Program-made: the position numbers and the translations under genes | The notes under the pieces: model-generated | Seen by the model: the letters and a program-made list of their open reading frames with translations, nothing else | Told to the model about the DNA's origin: nothing | Database searches by the model: none | Shown: positions 1-8,850 of the stretch, in pieces | Layout: each line of letters opens with the position of its first letter | Position numbering within the stretch: position 1 is the stretch's first letter | Source of the DNA: Streptomyces sp. TLI_235 | Lineage (GTDB): Bacteria; Actinomycetota; Actinomycetes; Streptomycetales; Streptomycetaceae | Length of the DNA: 64,000 nucleotides | Assembly (NCBI GenBank): GCA_002300355.1 | Contig: NSGV01000002.1 | Span: 806,001 to 870,000, forward strand | Reading direction: 5' to 3'

Positions 1-2138
1 TCGACGTCCCCGGGCGTCACCGAGTCCTGCACCAGCAGGGCGAACTCGTCGCCGCCGATGCGGGCCGCGGTGTCGGACGCCCGGACGGTCGACGACAGCC
101 GCAGCGCGACGGCGACCAGTAGCTCGTCGCCCACGCTGTGCCCCTGCATGTCGTTCACGACCTTGAAGTCGTCGATGTCGACGAAGAGCACGCCGACCAC
201 GGTGCCTTCGCGCTGGCTCTGGGTCAGCGCATGGGAGACCCGGTCCTGGAACAGCACGCGGTTCGCGAGGCCGGTGAGCGAGTCGTGGAAAGCCTGGCGG
301 GTGAGTTCACGTTCGAGCGAACGCTGCTCGGTGACGTCCCGGAGGGTGAGCACCAGGCCACCGACCGTCGCCTCGGTCCGCAGGTCACTGCATCTGACCT
401 CGACCTCAATGACCGCGTGGTCGACGCGCGTCATCCTCCAGTGGTCACGCCTGCCCTGGCAGTCGCGGATCCGCATCTGCGCAAGGGTGTGGACCACCGA
501 GCCGCTGTCCTGCGCAGCGATCAGGTCCGTCAGCCGGACGCCTTCCAACGAGGGATGGCCGAGAACCTGGTCGGCCGACGGGCTGGCGTACCGGATCCTG
601 TCGTCGTCGTCGAGGATCAGGATGACGTCGGATGCGTTCTGCACCAGGGTCCGGAAGTAGGCCTCGCTCTTGCGCCGGTCGACCTCCTCGCTGAGGGCGA
701 TCCGTTCGATCGCGAGGGCGGTCTGGGCCGTCAGCGTGACCAGCGCTTCCTGCAGGACGATGAGATGATGCTCGTCCGCGGCCACGATCAGCGCCCCGGT
801 GCTGGGGGCCGCGGAGCCGTCCGGCTCGGTCTGGTCCTCCGGCCGGTCCGGCAGGGCCAGCGGGCAGACCACGGCGCTGGGTGCCCCGCCGAGTTCCGCG
901 GCGAGGTCGTGCTGCAGTTCGGCGCGGCTCACCAGACGGGCCTCGACGCTCCGCGTCAGCTCCTGCACCGCCCGGGCGGTCTCCGGGGACGCCGCGCGGC
1001 GCGCACCGTCGTCGACACGGATCAGCCATAAGACGGCGCCCTCCCTGATGGCGAGCAGCGCGCTGTGGCTCCGGTCGTCCGGCAGCAGCGAGGCGAGGAC
1101 GGTCCGGACCGCGGCGGCCGTGTCCCGGATGTCGGTCGCTGACCCCAGCGAGGCCACGGCGATGCGCAGGACACGCTCCCGGCCGACGCCTTGCCGATGG
1201 GTCGCCGCGACGCCCGCCAGCCGGTAGAGCACCAGCGCGAAGAGGATGGCCGAGAAGGCTCCGATGACGCCGACGTTCGTGGTCACTCCACGTGCATCCT
1301 GCAGGAGGAGCATGGCCGGCGCGATCAGTGAGGCGAGCGTGAGCAGGCCCAGGCGGCCGCGCGCGGTGTCGGCACGCCACCGGACGGGCTGGGTCAGCGT
1401 GACCATGGAGGGGTGGATGGCGGCGGCGCCCCAGGCTCCGTAGAACACCGCCCAGCCCAGCTCCACCGCCGTCCCGGTGTGCCAGGTCCCGTGCAGGAGG
1501 ATGAGGGCGTACAGGACGTCGGAGGTGAGCAGACCGACCGTCCCCAGGGCGAGCAGCACCAGCGCCGGGCTCTTGCCGCCGCGGGGGGCGAGCAGGCGCA
1601 GCAGCATCGCCAGCACGAGGATGTCCCCGAGCGGGTAGGCGACGGAGATCGCCTTCTGCAGCCAGGTGAGGCCGGCAACATGGGTGGAGGGGACGATCAG
1701 GTAGATCCAGGACAGCAGGGCCAGGCCGGCCGTCAGGATCAGCGCGTCGATGAAACTGGCCCGGTCACGCCCGGCCGAACGCCAGCGGACGAATCCCAGG
1801 AGCCCCACCGCGTACAGCCCGTACGTCGCGAGGTAGAAGACGTCGGCGGCTGACGGGAACGGGTTCTCCTCGTGCAGGAACTGGATGAAGACGATCTGGG
1901 TCGCCTCGCCCGCCGCGAAGCTGAGGTTCGCGGCGGCGAGCACCAGCCACGGCAACCGATGGGACGGACGGTTGACGAAGACGCCCACCAGCATGCCGAT
2001 GACACCGGTCAGTCCGATTCCGAGGAAGATCAGCCGCTGCGCGGAGAACGCATAGTAGAGGGCCGTGAGCAGGACCACCAACACACCGAAGCCGGTCATC
2101 AAGGGGACCCAGCGCCGTTGGGTATTCAAACCCGTCAC
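1..2138 (-). CDS. Membrane diguanylate cyclase with PAS and GGDEF domains (3' end outside window)
   Basis: The frame is open from a GTG at 2138 to the window edge, about 712 codons. Residues 12 to about 310 hold some eight or nine hydrophobic segments. A GAF-like stretch (about 330-480) follows, then a PAS domain (about 490-600, beginning EAYFRTLVQNASDVILILD), then a GGDEF domain with FVDIDDFKVVND and the catalytic RIGGDEFALL signature near residue 693. The GGDEF signature is intact, so synthesis of cyclic di-GMP from two GTP is expected; any EAL domain would lie beyond position 1. The start is uncertain: GTG 2138 has only a weak purine stretch before it, and ATG 2099 is in frame. The gene is divergent from the glycosyltransferase operon starting at 2939, so cyclic di-GMP control of that operon's product is plausible, though this is inference. 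Confidence 0.88.
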   Translation of the reverse strand, partial: MTGLNTQRRWVPLMTGFGVLVVLLTALYYAFSAQRLIFLGIGLTGVIGMLVGVFVNRPSHRLPWLVLAAANLSFAAGEATQIVFIQFLHEENPFPSAADVFYLATYGLYAVGLLGFVRWRSAGRDRASFIDALILTAGLALLSWIYLIVPSTHVAGLTWLQKAISVAYPLGDILVLAMLLRLLAPRGGKSPALVLLALGTVGLLTSDVLYALILLHGTWHTGTAVELGWAVFYGAWGAAAIHPSMVTLTQPVRWRADTARGRLGLLTLASLIAPAMLLLQDARGVTTNVGVIGAFSAILFALVLYRLAGVAATHRQGVGRERVLRIAVASLGSATDIRDTAAAVRTVLASLLPDDRSHSALLAIREGAVLWLIRVDDGARRAASPETARAVQELTRSVEARLVSRAELQHDLAAELGGAPSAVVCPLALPDRPEDQTEPDGSAAPSTGALIVAADEHHLIVLQEALVTLTAQTALAIERIALSEEVDRRKSEAYFRTLVQNASDVILILDDDDRIRYASPSADQVLGHPSLEGVRLTDLIAAQDSGSVVHTLAQMRIRDCQGRRDHWRMTRVDHAVIEVEVRCSDLRTEATVGGLVLTLRDVTEQRSLERELTRQAFHDSLTGLANRVLFQDRVSHALTQSQREGTVVGVLFVDIDDFKVVNDMQGHSVGDELLVAVALRLSSTVRASDTAARIGGDEFALLVQDSVTPGDV

Positions 2139-2938
2139 CTCGCGCAAAGGAGGTTCCGAGACCCGTGCGGGGACTCGGTACCAGGGAGTCGGTAAGCGGA
2201 GGAAGCCGCTTCGATAGGGGGAACAGGGCCCCTCGGGCTCCGCCTTTGAGGCTCCTCGAGCCAGACTTTTCGACACAAATCCGGTCTCAGTATATCCAGT
2301 TCACGAAATTCGTACGCACACGGATGGTAGCCCGCCGCCCTCGGCACGGACAGCCGCCGACGAGCACGCCGTCGTGACGCAGTGTCATGTCCCTCCCGCC
2401 GGCCCTCCCCGTCCGGCCCGGCCAGGAGCAACGGCCCCTACGGGCCGGCGGAGGCCGCCGTCTCCGGCCCGTGGCCGCGCGTCGGCATGCGGACCGCGTC
2501 AGCCGTCATCCGGGCACCCTGACGGACCGTGGCCGCGCACCGTCCGTGACGGGTGACGGAGCGTCCGATCCCCGTACCCCGTCCCCGCCGCCGCCCCCAC
2601 CGCCGGACGGCGCAACAGGAGCGTCGGGGTGACGGATCCCGTAGTGGAAGACAGAGCGTCAACGATGCAGAGGCCCGCGGCACGGCCTGTGCACCGGCCC
2701 CGGCGGCCCCGGCCGCTCTCCGCGTCACCTGCCCCGCAGCGTCATGTCGCACGCCCCACCGGCCGCTCCTAGCATGAACCTGAGACCGCCCGTCTCCCCG
2801 TGCCGGAAGTGGCGGGACGAGAGCCGAACAGCGACCGTCCGGGACCGGAACCCTCGCTCGATGCGCAGGCCACAACGTCTGCGGCTCACAACGGCTGTGG
2901 CGCATTCACTCCCGCCGGGCTCGCCCCGAGGAGGGACG
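2139..2938. other. 800-bp divergent intergenic region
   Basis: No convincing gene is visible; the open frames here have no ribosome site and no recognisable product. On the minus strand a TATACT hexamer at 2289-2294 could be a -10 element for the diguanylate cyclase, but no good -35 was found. The region must hold the promoters of both the cyclase and the 2939-8029 operon. Confidence 0.4.
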
Positions 2939-3313
2939 ATGGCATCCATTCTGGTGGCCGACGACGACGCCGACATCCGTGACCTCGTGGCCTACAAGCT
3001 CACGCAGTCCGGCCATCAGGTCACCGTGGTCGACGACGGTCTGGGCGCGCTCAAGGCCGTCCGTGAGCAGACCGTGGATCTCGCCCTCCTCGACATCAGA
3101 ATGCCCGGGATGTCAGGTCTGGACGTCTGCCGGGAACTGCGGGCCGCGCCGGAGACGGAGAGGCTGCCGGTGATCCTGCTCACCGCTCGATCGCAGGAGT
3201 TCGACATCGAGACCGGCTTCGCGGCCGGTGCCGACGACTACATCATCAAACCGTTCAGCCCGCGTGAACTGAGCAGCCGGGTGCAGGCGGTCCTGGCCAG
3301 GGCGACCCGATGA
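2939..3313 (+). CDS. Single-domain response regulator
   Basis: The 124-residue protein is a stand-alone receiver domain with no output domain. Acidic pocket residues Asp8-Asp10, phosphoacceptor Asp52 (in LALLDIRMPG), Thr82 and Lys104 (IIKPF) are all present, so it should be phosphorylated normally. The start at ATG 2939 follows a strong GAGGAGGGA site; longer upstream reading lacks one. The stop overlaps the next start by four bases (ATGA), beginning a four-gene chain that ends with a histidine kinase, its likely partner. Without an effector domain it probably acts by protein contact, for example with the HEAT-repeat protein or the glycosyltransferase downstream. Confidence 0.92.
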   Translation: MASILVADDDADIRDLVAYKLTQSGHQVTVVDDGLGALKAVREQTVDLALLDIRMPGMSGLDVCRELRAAPETERLPVILLTARSQEFDIETGFAAGADDYIIKPFSPRELSSRVQAVLARATR

Positions 3314-4419
3314 CCGGCCGCGGCATTGTCAACGACAGCATGCAGGTGCTGGCCGGGTCGGCCGTGGTGCTGCTGGTACTCCTCGTCTGCGTGCGTGCCG
3401 TCCGGCGGGAACGGGAACGCCGCAGGGAGCGCGCGGCCGAGCCGCTCCGGGTCCTGCTGCTTGAATTCCTCTGTGCGGAGGGGGACGAGGAAGCGGGAAG
3501 CCTCCGGGCGCTGTCCGCTCTCGACGACCGGAGCTGGGCGGCTCTCGAACCCACGGCGCGGGCGATCCTCGCGAAGGTGAGCGGACAGGCCAGGGCCTCG
3601 CTGGTGGCCCTGTTCGAGCAGCGGGGAGTCGCCACGCGGGCGATGGCGGACCTGCGACGGCGCGGGCCGGTCCGGAAGGGCCGGGCTGCGGAGGTGCTCG
3701 GGCTGCTGCGGCACCGGGCGGCCACCCCACGGCTTCGCGTCCTGCTCTCGGACGCCGACTCCGAGGTCCGGACGGTCGCCGCGCGGGCTCTGGGCCACAT
3801 CGGGGATCCTGCGGACGTCCCCGACCTGCTGGCCTGCCTGCACGGTCCGCATCCGGTACCGCCCGCGGTCGTCCTGCAGGCGCTCACCGCGTTCGGAGCC
3901 GCCGGGCACGACCAGATCGCCACCGGTCTGGACGATGCCGAGCCGCTGGTCCGGGCGGTGACCGTCGAGGCTCTCGGAGCCACCGGAGGAGTGGGGTGGA
4001 CCACCAGGGTCGCGGCCGCGCTGAGGGCCGATCCGCATCTCGAAGTGCGGATCCGGGCCGCGCGTGCTCTGGGCGCCCTCGGCACGCCGGCCGGCCTGGA
4101 GCCGCTGCTGCACGCGGTGCGGCGGGGCCAGCCGGAGTCGCTGCGCGCGGTGGCGGCCAGGGCGCTGGGCCGTCTGGGGGCATCATGCGCGGCCCCACGC
4201 CTGGGGGAACTGCTCGACGACCCCGTCCACCGTGTGGCCGCGACCGCGGCCCGGGCACTGCTGCACGTCGGGCCGGCCGGGCGCGACGAACTGCGCCGCG
4301 CCGCGGACGGGGCCCGCGGAGGGCACGCGGCCGCTCATGCGCGGGCCGCGCTGGCGGAAGCGGCGATCGGCGAGAAAGGCGCACACTCCGCCGCCGGGCG
4401 TGCGGCGGTGGGACCGTGA
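3310..4419 (+). CDS. Membrane-anchored HEAT-repeat protein
   Basis: This 369-residue protein has one N-terminal transmembrane helix (about 12-28), a basic stop-transfer segment (VRAVRRERERRRERAAE), and then alpha-helical HEAT repeats from about residue 120 to 345. Repeat units show the typical ARALG pattern, for example VRTVAARALGHIGDPADV and IRAARALGALG. HEAT solenoids are protein-binding scaffolds; no catalytic motif is visible. It is translationally coupled on both sides (ATGA with the response regulator, GTGA with the glycosyltransferase), which suggests stoichiometric production and a role as an adaptor between the receiver protein and the membrane synthase. That partnership is inferred from gene order only. 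Confidence 0.85.
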   Translation: MTGRGIVNDSMQVLAGSAVVLLVLLVCVRAVRRERERRRERAAEPLRVLLLEFLCAEGDEEAGSLRALSALDDRSWAALEPTARAILAKVSGQARASLVALFEQRGVATRAMADLRRRGPVRKGRAAEVLGLLRHRAATPRLRVLLSDADSEVRTVAARALGHIGDPADVPDLLACLHGPHPVPPAVVLQALTAFGAAGHDQIATGLDDAEPLVRAVTVEALGATGGVGWTTRVAAALRADPHLEVRIRAARALGALGTPAGLEPLLHAVRRGQPESLRAVAARALGRLGASCAAPRLGELLDDPVHRVAATAARALLHVGPAGRDELRRAADGARGGHAAAHARAALAEAAIGEKGAHSAAGRAAVGP

Positions 4420-5930
4420 CGCCGCCACTCGCGACGGCCGTCCTCGGCGCGGCCGCTCCGGCCACGGCCACGTCGACGGCGAGCGGCGCGCACGACGTGC
4501 TGCTGGACGTGATCGCCGTCAGCAACGTCCTGGTTCTCGGGTACTTCCTGGCGATCAACACCGGCTATCTCACGCTGGTCCTCATCGCGGCCGGCGACTT
4601 CGTCCGGCATCTGCGCCGCACGCCGTTCGCCGGCTACGACGATGCCTCCGCCAGTCCCTTCACGCTTCCGGTGTCGCTCATCGTGCCCGCGTACAACGAG
4701 GAGGCCGGGATCGTGGACGCGGTGCAGGCGCTGCTCCTGCTGCGCCATCCCTCGTTCGAGGTGGTCGTGGTCGACGACGGTTCCACCGACGCCACCCTGG
4801 ACCGGCTCCGTGAGGCCTTCGACCTCGTCGAGGTGCCCCATGTCGTCTCCACCGAGGTGCCCGTGCGCGGCGCCGTGGAGTCGGTCCACCTGCCCAGGAG
4901 CGGCCCGGTGTCGCTGATCGTGGCTCGCAAGCGCAACGGCGGCAAGGCCGACGCCCTCAACGTCGGCATCAATCTGGCCCGCTATCCGCTCCTGTGCATG
5001 GTCGACGCGGACTCGATCCTCGACTCGCAGGCGCTGCTCGCGATCTCCAAGCCCTTCGCCGACGACCCGCTGCGGGTCGTGGGCGCCGGGGGTGTGATCG
5101 GCATCGCCAACGGCTGCACCGTCGTGGCCGGCCGTGTCGTGCGGGTCCGCATGCCCCACCGGCTGCTGGCGAAGATCCAGACGGTGGAGTACATGCGGGC
5201 CTTCCTGCTCGGCCGGACGGGCTGGTCGCGGATCGGCGGCCTGCTGGTGATCGCCGGTGCCTTCGGGATGTTCCGGCGCGACGCGGTGGTCGCCGTCGGC
5301 GGGCTCGATCCGGACTGCCTCGGCGAGGACGCCGAGCTGGTCGTCCGACTCCACCACTACCTGCGCGGGACGGGCCACGACTACCGCATCGTCTTCGTGG
5401 GCGAGCCGATCTCGTGGAGCGAGGCCCCGGAGACCCTGCGGGTGCTCGGGCGCCAGCGGCGGCGCTGGCACCGCGGTCTCACCGAGGTCCTGCTCAAGCA
5501 CCGGGGCATGATCGGCAATCCCCGGTACGGCCGGGTAGGGCTGGTGGCTCTGCCCTTCTACGTGCTCTTCGAACTGTGCGCACCGGTCGTCGAACTCGCC
5601 GGCCTGGTCCTGGTACCGCTGGGCCTGCTGATCGGGGCGGTCGACCTGGGGTTCCTGTGGCGCTTCCTGCTGGCTTCCTACGGCTATGCGATGGTGATCA
5701 GCCTGCTGTCGATTCTGGCCGAGGAGTACGCCTTCCACCGCTACAGCCGCTGGCGGGACATCTCCTCCGCCGTGCTGGGAGCGGCGGCCGAGAACCTCGG
5801 GTACCGGCAGTTCACCGCCTGGTGGCGGGTCCGGGGCATCTGGGACGCCGTCCACGGCGCGCCGAAGGTCTGGGGCGTCATGACGCGCCGTGGCTTCGCC
5901 GCGGAGCCGACCGAAGGGGACCGGCAATGA
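4416..5930 (+). CDS. Processive-type family 2 glycosyltransferase, membrane bound
   Basis: From the GTG at 4416 the product is 504 residues. It has a transmembrane helix near 33-60, a GT-A catalytic domain from about 85 to 355, and several C-terminal transmembrane helices (about 375-445). Signature residues of inverting processive GT2 enzymes such as cellulose, hyaluronan and poly-GlcNAc synthases are present: DDG at 120-122, DAD at 197-199, GED at 303-305 and QRRRW at 347-351. It therefore likely polymerises a sugar nucleotide and extrudes the chain through the membrane. The sugar cannot be told from sequence. The start is fixed by the four-base GTGA overlap with the HEAT gene; the stop overlaps the kinase start. 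Confidence 0.9.
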   Translation: MTPPLATAVLGAAAPATATSTASGAHDVLLDVIAVSNVLVLGYFLAINTGYLTLVLIAAGDFVRHLRRTPFAGYDDASASPFTLPVSLIVPAYNEEAGIVDAVQALLLLRHPSFEVVVVDDGSTDATLDRLREAFDLVEVPHVVSTEVPVRGAVESVHLPRSGPVSLIVARKRNGGKADALNVGINLARYPLLCMVDADSILDSQALLAISKPFADDPLRVVGAGGVIGIANGCTVVAGRVVRVRMPHRLLAKIQTVEYMRAFLLGRTGWSRIGGLLVIAGAFGMFRRDAVVAVGGLDPDCLGEDAELVVRLHHYLRGTGHDYRIVFVGEPISWSEAPETLRVLGRQRRRWHRGLTEVLLKHRGMIGNPRYGRVGLVALPFYVLFELCAPVVELAGLVLVPLGLLIGAVDLGFLWRFLLASYGYAMVISLLSILAEEYAFHRYSRWRDISSAVLGAAAENLGYRQFTAWWRVRGIWDAVHGAPKVWGVMTRRGFAAEPTEGDRQ

Positions 5931-8029
5931 GCGGCTTCCGGCCTGCTCGATCCGATCGGCGCGACCGATCCGTGGTCCGGAGGCTCTCCTGGTCGTTCGG
6001 CCTGCTGATCGGACTCGTCGTGCTCACCGGCGTCGTCGCCCTGACCGGCGCGCTGCTCCAGCACTCGGCGCTCGACGACCTGACGCACCGGGTGACACCG
6101 ACCCAGGAGGCCAACCTGCGCCTGCGCGGGGAACTCGCCGACAGCTCACGCCGGATGAACGCCTACCTGCTGACCGGCGATCCCGCGCAACTGGCCGCGT
6201 TCCTCAGCTCGCGCAACGACTTCCGGGGCCCGCTCACCGAGGCCTTCACGCACGCGCCCGCCGACGCCAGGCCCTACCTGTCGGCTCAGGAGCGGCCGAT
6301 CCAGGACTACCTGCGGATGACCGACCAGGTGCAGACGGCAACGCCCGGGAGCCCCGGAGCTGCGGCGCTCGCCGTGGCCGCGCAGGTCCCGTACGACGCC
6401 TTCGAGGCCACCAACGCGGAACTGGACGGACGTCTCACCCACGACGCCGACGAGCTCTCCGACCGCGCCGATCTGATCGCGTGGAGCGCGGGCGCCGCCA
6501 CCTGCGCCCTCCTGGTACTGGCGACGGTGCTGGCCCTGATCGCGGGACTGCACACGGTGCGGGCCATCACCCGGCCGCTCGCCGGCATCAGGACGGTGCT
6601 CGGCCGGCTGGCGCAGGGCGACCACGGGGCCCGGGCGCCGGACCGCGGTCCGGCCGAGGTCCGGGCCGTCGCCCACGCCGTCAACGTGCTCGCCGACGAG
6701 AACGACCGGCTGCGGCGTCTCGACGCCGAGCGCGGCCGGCTGGCCGCGGCGGCGCGGCAGGCGGGAATCGGCATCCGGTCCGGCCTCGACCTCGACCAGA
6801 TTCTCGACGAGGCCGTGCGCGGCCTGGGCGAGGCGCTACGGGCGGACCACGTGCTGGTTCTGCAGGCGGACGACGGCGGCGGGCCCGACGTGCCGGTCGT
6901 CCGGGCCTGGAGCGCGGACCGCGACAGCCTTCCGTCGGAGGAGTTGCTCCGGCTGCCTCCGGCTCCGGCGGAGATCATCCGGGAGCACTACGCGCAGGAC
7001 ACGAGCTGGTCCGTCGACGACATCCGGCCGCACCTCGCCTCCGGATCCGCTCTGCCCGGCGCCCCCGGCTCCTTCGGGACCACCGGACCACCGCCCGAAG
7101 TCCGCGCCGCGCTGACCGCGATGGGCGTCGTCGCCGTCCTGGTGACCCCCTTCGGATCGGGCACGGAGGCAATGGGTGCGGTCATCCTCGCCCGCTGCCG
7201 GCCTGGCGATGTCTGGCTGCCGATGGAGGTCGAGGCCGTCGAGTCGATCGCCGCAGGACTCGGCCGTGCGGTGCGGCAGTCCAGGACCTACCGTCAGGAG
7301 ACCGAACTCGTTGACCGGCTCAAGGGCTTGGACAAGGCCAAGAACGACTTCCTCTCCACCGTCTCGCACGAGCTCCGCACCCCGCTGACCAGCATCGTCG
7401 GCTACGTCGAACTGCTGGCGAACGACTCCGGCCCGCTGAGCGACGGCCAACGGCACATGGTGGAGGTGGTGGACCGCAACGCGGCCCGGCTGCGCAACCT
7501 CATCGAGGACCTGCTCACCATCTCGCGGGTCGAGTCGGGCGCCTTCACCTCCGAACGGCTGCCGGTCGACCTGCGCCAGCTGGTGAACTCCTCTGTCGAG
7601 GCGATCCGCCCGGCGGCCATGGCCGTCCCGGTGACCCTGAACCAGGTGCCCGCCGAGGACGACCTGATCGTCCTCGGCGACGTCCACCAGCTGGACCGCG
7701 TCCTGATGAACCTGCTCACCAACGCCGTCAAGTTCACCCCGCCCGGAGGACTGGTCACGGTCAGCACGTCCCGCGGGGACGGCGAGGCTGTGCTGACCGT
7801 GGGCGACACCGGGATCGGCATCCCCGAGAAGGACCAGAAGGACCTCTTTCACCGGTTCTTCCGCGCCTCCAACGTCACCGAGCTCGCCATTCCCGGCACC
7901 GGCCTCGGCCTGGCGATCGTGCGGAGCATCGTGACCAACCACGAGGGCAGACTGGAGATCCACTCGGCCGAGGGCGAGGGGACCACCGTCATCACCCACC
8001 TCCCGCTGCTCCCGGACACGCCCGGCTGA
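5927..8029 (+). CDS. Hybrid-sensing histidine kinase (CHASE3-like, HAMP, GAF, HisKA, HATPase)
   Basis: The 700-residue protein has a transmembrane helix at about 25-45, an extracytoplasmic helical domain resembling CHASE3 (about 50-180), a second transmembrane helix (about 185-210), HAMP, a GAF-like domain (about 270-450), HisKA with phosphoacceptor His481 in SHELRTP, and an ATPase domain with N box (NLLTNAVKF), G1 (DTGIGIP) and G2 (GTGLGLAIV). The start at 5927 overlaps the glycosyltransferase stop (ATGA). As last gene of the operon it is the probable kinase for the stand-alone receiver at 2939, placing polymer synthesis under two-component control. Confidence 0.92.
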   Translation: MSGFRPARSDRRDRSVVRRLSWSFGLLIGLVVLTGVVALTGALLQHSALDDLTHRVTPTQEANLRLRGELADSSRRMNAYLLTGDPAQLAAFLSSRNDFRGPLTEAFTHAPADARPYLSAQERPIQDYLRMTDQVQTATPGSPGAAALAVAAQVPYDAFEATNAELDGRLTHDADELSDRADLIAWSAGAATCALLVLATVLALIAGLHTVRAITRPLAGIRTVLGRLAQGDHGARAPDRGPAEVRAVAHAVNVLADENDRLRRLDAERGRLAAAARQAGIGIRSGLDLDQILDEAVRGLGEALRADHVLVLQADDGGGPDVPVVRAWSADRDSLPSEELLRLPPAPAEIIREHYAQDTSWSVDDIRPHLASGSALPGAPGSFGTTGPPPEVRAALTAMGVVAVLVTPFGSGTEAMGAVILARCRPGDVWLPMEVEAVESIAAGLGRAVRQSRTYRQETELVDRLKGLDKAKNDFLSTVSHELRTPLTSIVGYVELLANDSGPLSDGQRHMVEVVDRNAARLRNLIEDLLTISRVESGAFTSERLPVDLRQLVNSSVEAIRPAAMAVPVTLNQVPAEDDLIVLGDVHQLDRVLMNLLTNAVKFTPPGGLVTVSTSRGDGEAVLTVGDTGIGIPEKDQKDLFHRFFRASNVTELAIPGTGLGLAIVRSIVTNHEGRLEIHSAEGEGTTVITHLPLLPDTPG

Positions 8030-8046
8030 GCTTGTTGTTTGATCTC

Positions 8047-8064
8047 GCAGGTCGCTCGACCTGC
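8047..8064 (+). terminator. Short palindrome after the kinase gene
   Basis: GCAGGTCG and CGACCTGC form a perfect 8-bp stem around CT, 17 bases after the kinase stop. No T tract follows. It could end the operon or belong to the left end of the adjacent broken insertion sequence. Confidence 0.35.
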
Positions 8065-8093
8065 TGATCTGCGGTTCTTTCCGGGACAGCAGA

Positions 8094-8151
8094 GGCGGCC
8101 GTTCTCCACGCTTCGAGATGTCGAGCCACGAAGAACCAGAGAACGGCCGCC
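8094..8151 (+). repeat. Inverted repeat in front of the transposase start
   Basis: GGCGGCCGTTCTC at 8094-8106 is exactly complementary to GAGAACGGCCGCC at 8139-8151, five bases before the transposase ATG at 8156. A transcript starting upstream would fold the leader into a stable hairpin next to the start codon, which would dampen read-through expression of the transposase. Confidence 0.6.
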
Positions 8152-8155
8152 GCCT

Positions 8156-8715
8156 ATGAGTCTCCCTGCCGAGGCGCCCTCGGGAGATGCTTTGGGCATC
8201 TTGTCCCGCTTTGGGTCGAGTTCTACGAGAGCCTGTACAGGCGGGCGGATGTGCTCTTCGAGCTCACCGACGCGCTGCTGTGCACGGACGGGCCGGTCAA
8301 GACGCTGGTGGACTTGTCGTTGGCGGCAGAGCACCGGCGCGGGCACGGGGCGATGTACGCCGCGCTGGACCGGGGCTGGCTCGAGCCGACCCGGCTGCGA
8401 CGCACACTGGCCGCCCTGCCGATCCCACGCCTCGCCGAGGGGCGCATCGCCCTGGCCGTGGACATCTCCAACTGGCTCCGACCCGACGCCCCCACCAGTG
8501 ACGACCGCCTGTTCTGCCACGTCTACGCACGCCGCCGCGGCGCCGATCAGATGATCCCCGGCTGGCCCCACTCCTTCGTCGCCGCCCTGGAATCCGGCCG
8601 CACCTCCTGGACCGGCCTGCTGGACGCGGTCCGGCTGGGACCGGCCGACGACGTCCTGTTCTGGCTGCTGCCACCGACCGCGTGGCGGGACGGCGGACCG
8701 GGCGGGCAGCCCTGA
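8156..8715 (+). pseudogene. Broken IS701-type transposase
   Basis: The 5' part (MSLPAEAPSGDALGILSRF) and the following frame (FYESLYRRADVLFELTDALL, then LVDLSLAAEHRRGHGAMYAA and VDISNWLRPDA) match the N-terminal third of the DDE transposases of the IS701 family that are common in Streptomyces. One base is missing near 8212, shifting the frame, and similarity stops after about 180 residues (LLDAVRLGPADD), where an unrelated tail leads to a stop. The DDE catalytic core is thus lost. It marks an old insertion site behind the glycosyltransferase operon. Confidence 0.75.
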
Positions 8716-8850
8716 GTGCACCCCCTGGGCCGGTGCCGGGAGCGGGGGAAGGCTCGGGTTTCAGCGGGGCGGCGGAACTGCGCGGGCCGACCGACTCGTC
8801 TTCGTAGGTGCCGGAGTCTCTGATGGCCGGCTGCGCGGAGGTGAGCTCGG

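Noticed and set aside
2374..2905. Small frames in the 2139-2938 spacer
   Set aside because: Low complexity, Pro/Arg-rich, no ribosome sites and open on several frames at once.
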